NCBI GenBank assembly: GCA_024693715.1
Contig: JAILKS010000004.1
Span: 42,688 to 106,687 of the forward strand
Origin: Treponema sp.
Lineage (GTDB): Bacteria > Spirochaetota > Spirochaetia > Treponematales > Treponemataceae
Length of the DNA stretch: 64,000 bases
Reading direction: 5' to 3'
The notes below the pieces were generated by a model that made no database searches, was not told where the DNA came from, and worked only from the letters and a program-made list of their open reading frames with translations. Positions 61,420 through 64,000 of the stretch are shown one piece after another. The position numbers and the translations under genes are program-made. Positions within the stretch are counted from its first letter, which is position 1. Every line of letters begins with the position of its first letter.

Positions 61420-62910
61420 ATGATGGAAGAAAAAGAAAAACCATTAAAAGTACCAAGCGTTAAAAAGAATTTTTTTATAAGCACTTTATATGAGATTCTT
61501 TGTATAATTACTCCTTTTATAACCGCTCCTTATGTTTCAAGAGTTCTGGGGGCGGAGCAGATAGGTGTAAACAGCTTTGTTCATTCGGTTCAAGCCTATT
61601 TTTGTATGTTTGCGACTTTAGGTACAGCAGCTTACGGTACAAGAGAGATTTCCAGAAATAGAGATAATGCTTATGAACGAAGTAAGCTTTTCTGGGAAAT
61701 TGAGCTTCTGTCTATTTTTACTTCAGGAATAGCAGTTATTGCCTGGTGCATATTTATAATTTTTACAGTTGAATATAAAATTTATTATATAATTCTGACA
61801 TTAAGTATTTTTGATAAGATGTTTGCAATCGGCTGGTTTTATTCTGGAACAGAGCAGTTTAAATATACAGTCACAAGAAATACAATTGTAAAGATAACCG
61901 GGATTATTCTTGTTTTTACTTTTGTGCATACAAGTGATGATTTGATTATCTTTATTTTAATTAACACGTTATGTAATCTTTTCGGTGCCCTTTCCATGTG
62001 GATTCCGTTGAAGAAATTTCTTGTAAAGGTTCCGGTTAAAGAATTAAAAATCTGGCGTCATCTAAAGGAAACCCTTGTATATTTTGTTCCTACAATTGCC
62101 ACATCAGTTTATCAGGTTCTTGATAAAACCTTAATAGGTTTGATTACTCATGAGGAAAGTCAAAATGGATTTTATGAACAGGCGAATAAAATTATAAATC
62201 TTATTAAGATAATGTCCTTTGGGGCAATAAGTGGTGTAGTCGGTTCCAGAATATCATACCTGTTTACTCAAAATAAAATTGATGAAATAAAACAAAGGAT
62301 AAGAAAATCAATTGATTTTGTCATGTTAATGGGAATCGGTTCCTGTGCCGGTATGTATGGAATTGCAAAAAGGTTCATCCCGTTTTTCTTTGGTGAAGGA
62401 TATGATCAGGTTATATCTCTGTTATATATACTGCTTCCGATAGTACTGATTGTCGGTATGAATGTAATTTTTGTTCAATTATATTATGTTCCTGTCGGAA
62501 AAAGGAAGCAGAGTTCAAATTATATCATTATGGGTGCGGTCTTTAATTTAATTGCAAATATTCTGTTGATTCCGAAATGGAAAGCATACGGTGCGGCTGT
62601 AGGTTCGATTATTGCTGAAGTTGTCATTCTTATTTTTTGTTTTGTTCATTGCAACGGATTTTATTCTGTAAAGCAATTGCTGTTGTCAATGTACAAGAAA
62701 TTATTTGCTGCAATGATTATGTTGGTTTATTTATTTATTATAGACAGAGTTTTGACAGTCCAAAACTGGATTGTGCTTGTAATTCAGGTTATTGGCGGAG
62801 CATTAATTTATTTTGTTGTTCTCTTGATTGTAAAGGATAGAGGATTAAAAATTTTGTTTGAAATGAAAATATTTGACAGATTCAGAAAAAAGAAAAGAGC
62901 AGAATCATGA
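61420..62910 (+). CDS. Polysaccharide flippase (Wzx-like, MOP superfamily)
   Basis: 496 residues with twelve to fourteen membrane helices. The N-terminus has the Wzx/RfbX pattern (TPFITAPYVSRVLGAEQIGVN, then GTAAYGTREISRNRDN). It would flip lipid-linked glycan units across the inner membrane for surface polysaccharide assembly. The start is one of two adjacent ATGs; no good ribosome-binding site is seen. Its 3' end overlaps the convergent Stealth gene by 6 bp. Confidence 0.87.
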   Translation: MMEEKEKPLKVPSVKKNFFISTLYEILCIITPFITAPYVSRVLGAEQIGVNSFVHSVQAYFCMFATLGTAAYGTREISRNRDNAYERSKLFWEIELLSIFTSGIAVIAWCIFIIFTVEYKIYYIILTLSIFDKMFAIGWFYSGTEQFKYTVTRNTIVKITGIILVFTFVHTSDDLIIFILINTLCNLFGALSMWIPLKKFLVKVPVKELKIWRHLKETLVYFVPTIATSVYQVLDKTLIGLITHEESQNGFYEQANKIINLIKIMSFGAISGVVGSRISYLFTQNKIDEIKQRIRKSIDFVMLMGIGSCAGMYGIAKRFIPFFFGEGYDQVISLLYILLPIVLIVGMNVIFVQLYYVPVGKRKQSSNYIIMGAVFNLIANILLIPKWKAYGAAVGSIIAEVVILIFCFVHCNGFYSVKQLLLSMYKKLFAAMIMLVYLFIIDRVLTVQNWIVLVIQVIGGALIYFVVLLIVKDRGLKILFEMKIFDRFRKKKRAES

Positions 62911-63858
62911 TTCAAAAGAGCTTTTTTTATTGAATTTTTTATCCAGGAATTTTTTCATTATTGCATCATCACTAATATCATTAAAACAAAAGCAGAATGG
63001 TCTGTAAAGTTTGATTTTAAATATTGACCATTTTATATTATGGATTGTATCCTGATGTTCCATGCAGTAGTATTTTTTTCTGGAGAATAGAATAATAAAA
63101 AGTTTTTTGATTTTGGAAAATGAATAGTTATATATTATCAGTTTACAGTCATTTATATATCCCATTTCATAAGCATAGATTACTCTCTGAATATGTGTAT
63201 TAGTCCTGAAGGGAGTTGAATTTAACTGTTCCATTTCCGGATATTTTTTGTTGATACTTTTAATCAGTTTCTTTGAATATGCATCTATCCCGTGAACCGG
63301 TACTAAAAATGGAAAATAGATTTTGTTTTTTTCTATCATCTTATAATAAGAGTTAAGAATAGTTTCATAATAAACAGAAGATGTTTTATAATAGGGTGAT
63401 TTGAAGACTTTAGTATTTAATCGTATAATTGGTTTTTCGTTTATGAAGAAATCTTCAGGTTTTACAGGTCGGTTAAAAAATACATCATCATTCAGATAAA
63501 GAAAATTATCTTCAAGTCCTGGAATATTTATTATATAGTATTCAATGCAGACAGAATTAAAGGTTGGTAAATATTTTTCCGGTATTATTTGTGAATGATC
63601 TATAATTGTTATTTTATCGTTTTCTTTAAACCATGCAGGTCGCTGTTTGTTTGTCACGATGTAAATATGATTAACCCATGGTGCATATTTTTCTACAGAG
63701 CGCAAAGAATATCTTAATTCATCGTGCTGTCGGTATCTTCTTTTTTCTATGATATTTTCAAGCCTGATATTATTTTTCTTTTGTATATTTTGTCTTTCCT
63801 TTATAAATTCCGGATCATTACCATCACACCAGGCATAAACAATATCAATTTTGCTCAT
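62905..63858 (-). CDS. Stealth-family sugar-phosphate transferase
   Basis: 317 residues with the Stealth conserved regions: CR1 IDIVYAWCDGNDPEF at the N-terminus, CR2 DELRYSLRSVEKYAPWVNHI and FLYLNDDVFFNRP, and the later FRTNTHIQRVIYAYE block. Stealth proteins transfer hexose-1-phosphates to build phosphate-linked surface glycans, as in bacterial capsules and eukaryotic GNPTAB. GAGAAGG lies 5 nt before the ATG. The 142 bp beyond it to the window end contain no gene that I can see. With the flippase it suggests a surface-glycan locus extending to the right. Confidence 0.88.
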   Translation of the reverse strand: MSKIDIVYAWCDGNDPEFIKERQNIQKKNNIRLENIIEKRRYRQHDELRYSLRSVEKYAPWVNHIYIVTNKQRPAWFKENDKITIIDHSQIIPEKYLPTFNSVCIEYYIINIPGLEDNFLYLNDDVFFNRPVKPEDFFINEKPIIRLNTKVFKSPYYKTSSVYYETILNSYYKMIEKNKIYFPFLVPVHGIDAYSKKLIKSINKKYPEMEQLNSTPFRTNTHIQRVIYAYEMGYINDCKLIIYNYSFSKIKKLFIILFSRKKYYCMEHQDTIHNIKWSIFKIKLYRPFCFCFNDISDDAIMKKFLDKKFNKKSSFES

Positions 63859-64000
63859 AAAACCTTCTCAATAATTTTTTTGTTTCCGTTGGTTTTTACA
63901 TTAACATTTTATAGTAATTAATGTTTTTTTTAAAGATTTATTTTCTGTAAGATAGAAATTAATTTGAAGTATTTTTATACAGTTTCTTTATTGATAATGA

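Noticed and set aside
1..64000. DGR reverse transcriptase, accessory protein or template repeat within the window
   Set aside because: No long reading frame shows reverse-transcriptase motifs, and I saw no second GC-rich copy of the variable region by eye.

Overview
The window looks like a stretch of a chromosome from a host-associated Treponema or a close relative. The evidence is the low GC outside one short tract, the TIGR03545/TIGR03546 gene pair, many lipoproteins with spirochaete-style lipoboxes, several membrane-bound c-di-GMP enzymes, flagellar chaperones behind a sigma-28-like promoter, and a GH115 xylan glucuronidase that suits a gut or rumen polysaccharide degrader. The genus is inferred from gene content only.

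Layout. 1-2.5 kb: end of gatA and a four-S1-domain protein. 2.5-8.3 kb (minus strand): TIGR03546, TIGR03545, znuA, znuC, znuB and a lipoprotein, probably one transcription unit. 8.4-13.8 kb: an EAL phosphodiesterase, an FtsH-like ATPase with no protease domain, a ComFB-domain protein and a D-Ala-D-Ala carboxypeptidase. 13.8-17.1 kb: a dapA-add-asd operon behind an unusual leader of four hairpins flanked by a duplicated ribosome-binding site. 17.1-23.1 kb, accessory: HicAB, a methyltransferase, a diguanylate cyclase, a beta-propeller protein, an FGE-fold lipoprotein whose GC-rich 3' end looks like the variable region of a diversity-generating retroelement (DGR), and a DUF3990/80-aa/DUF3791 cassette.

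23.1-36.4 kb: Uup-like ABC-F, secreted nuclease plus CDF exporter, fliS-flgN-folA, ftsH, then lolA-rodZ-rimO-pcrA. 36.4-40 kb (minus): TPR lipoprotein, MltD-like transglycosylase and OmpA-family protein. 40-52.8 kb: membrane protein, TPR protein, yajC-secD-secF, ispH, ndk, gpsA, ffh and GH115. 52.9-60.3 kb: pgk, cysK, a second diguanylate cyclase, a deacetylase-like lipoprotein, two exported proteins of unknown role, and tpiA. 60.4-64 kb: an exported protein, a flippase and a Stealth-family glycosyltransferase, probably the edge of a surface-glycan locus.

The most notable item is the candidate DGR target at 20,969-22,112. No reverse transcriptase or template repeat was recognised in the window, so the diversifying machinery would have to act from elsewhere. 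Other points of interest are the dapA leader, the protease-less FtsH paralogue, and a recurring promoter layout in which the -10 box ends 6-9 nt before the ATG without a Shine-Dalgarno sequence, suggesting leaderless transcripts. No tRNA, rRNA, CRISPR array or insertion sequence was recognised. No gene-free stretch exceeds 300 bases; the longest is the 271-bp dapA leader region.
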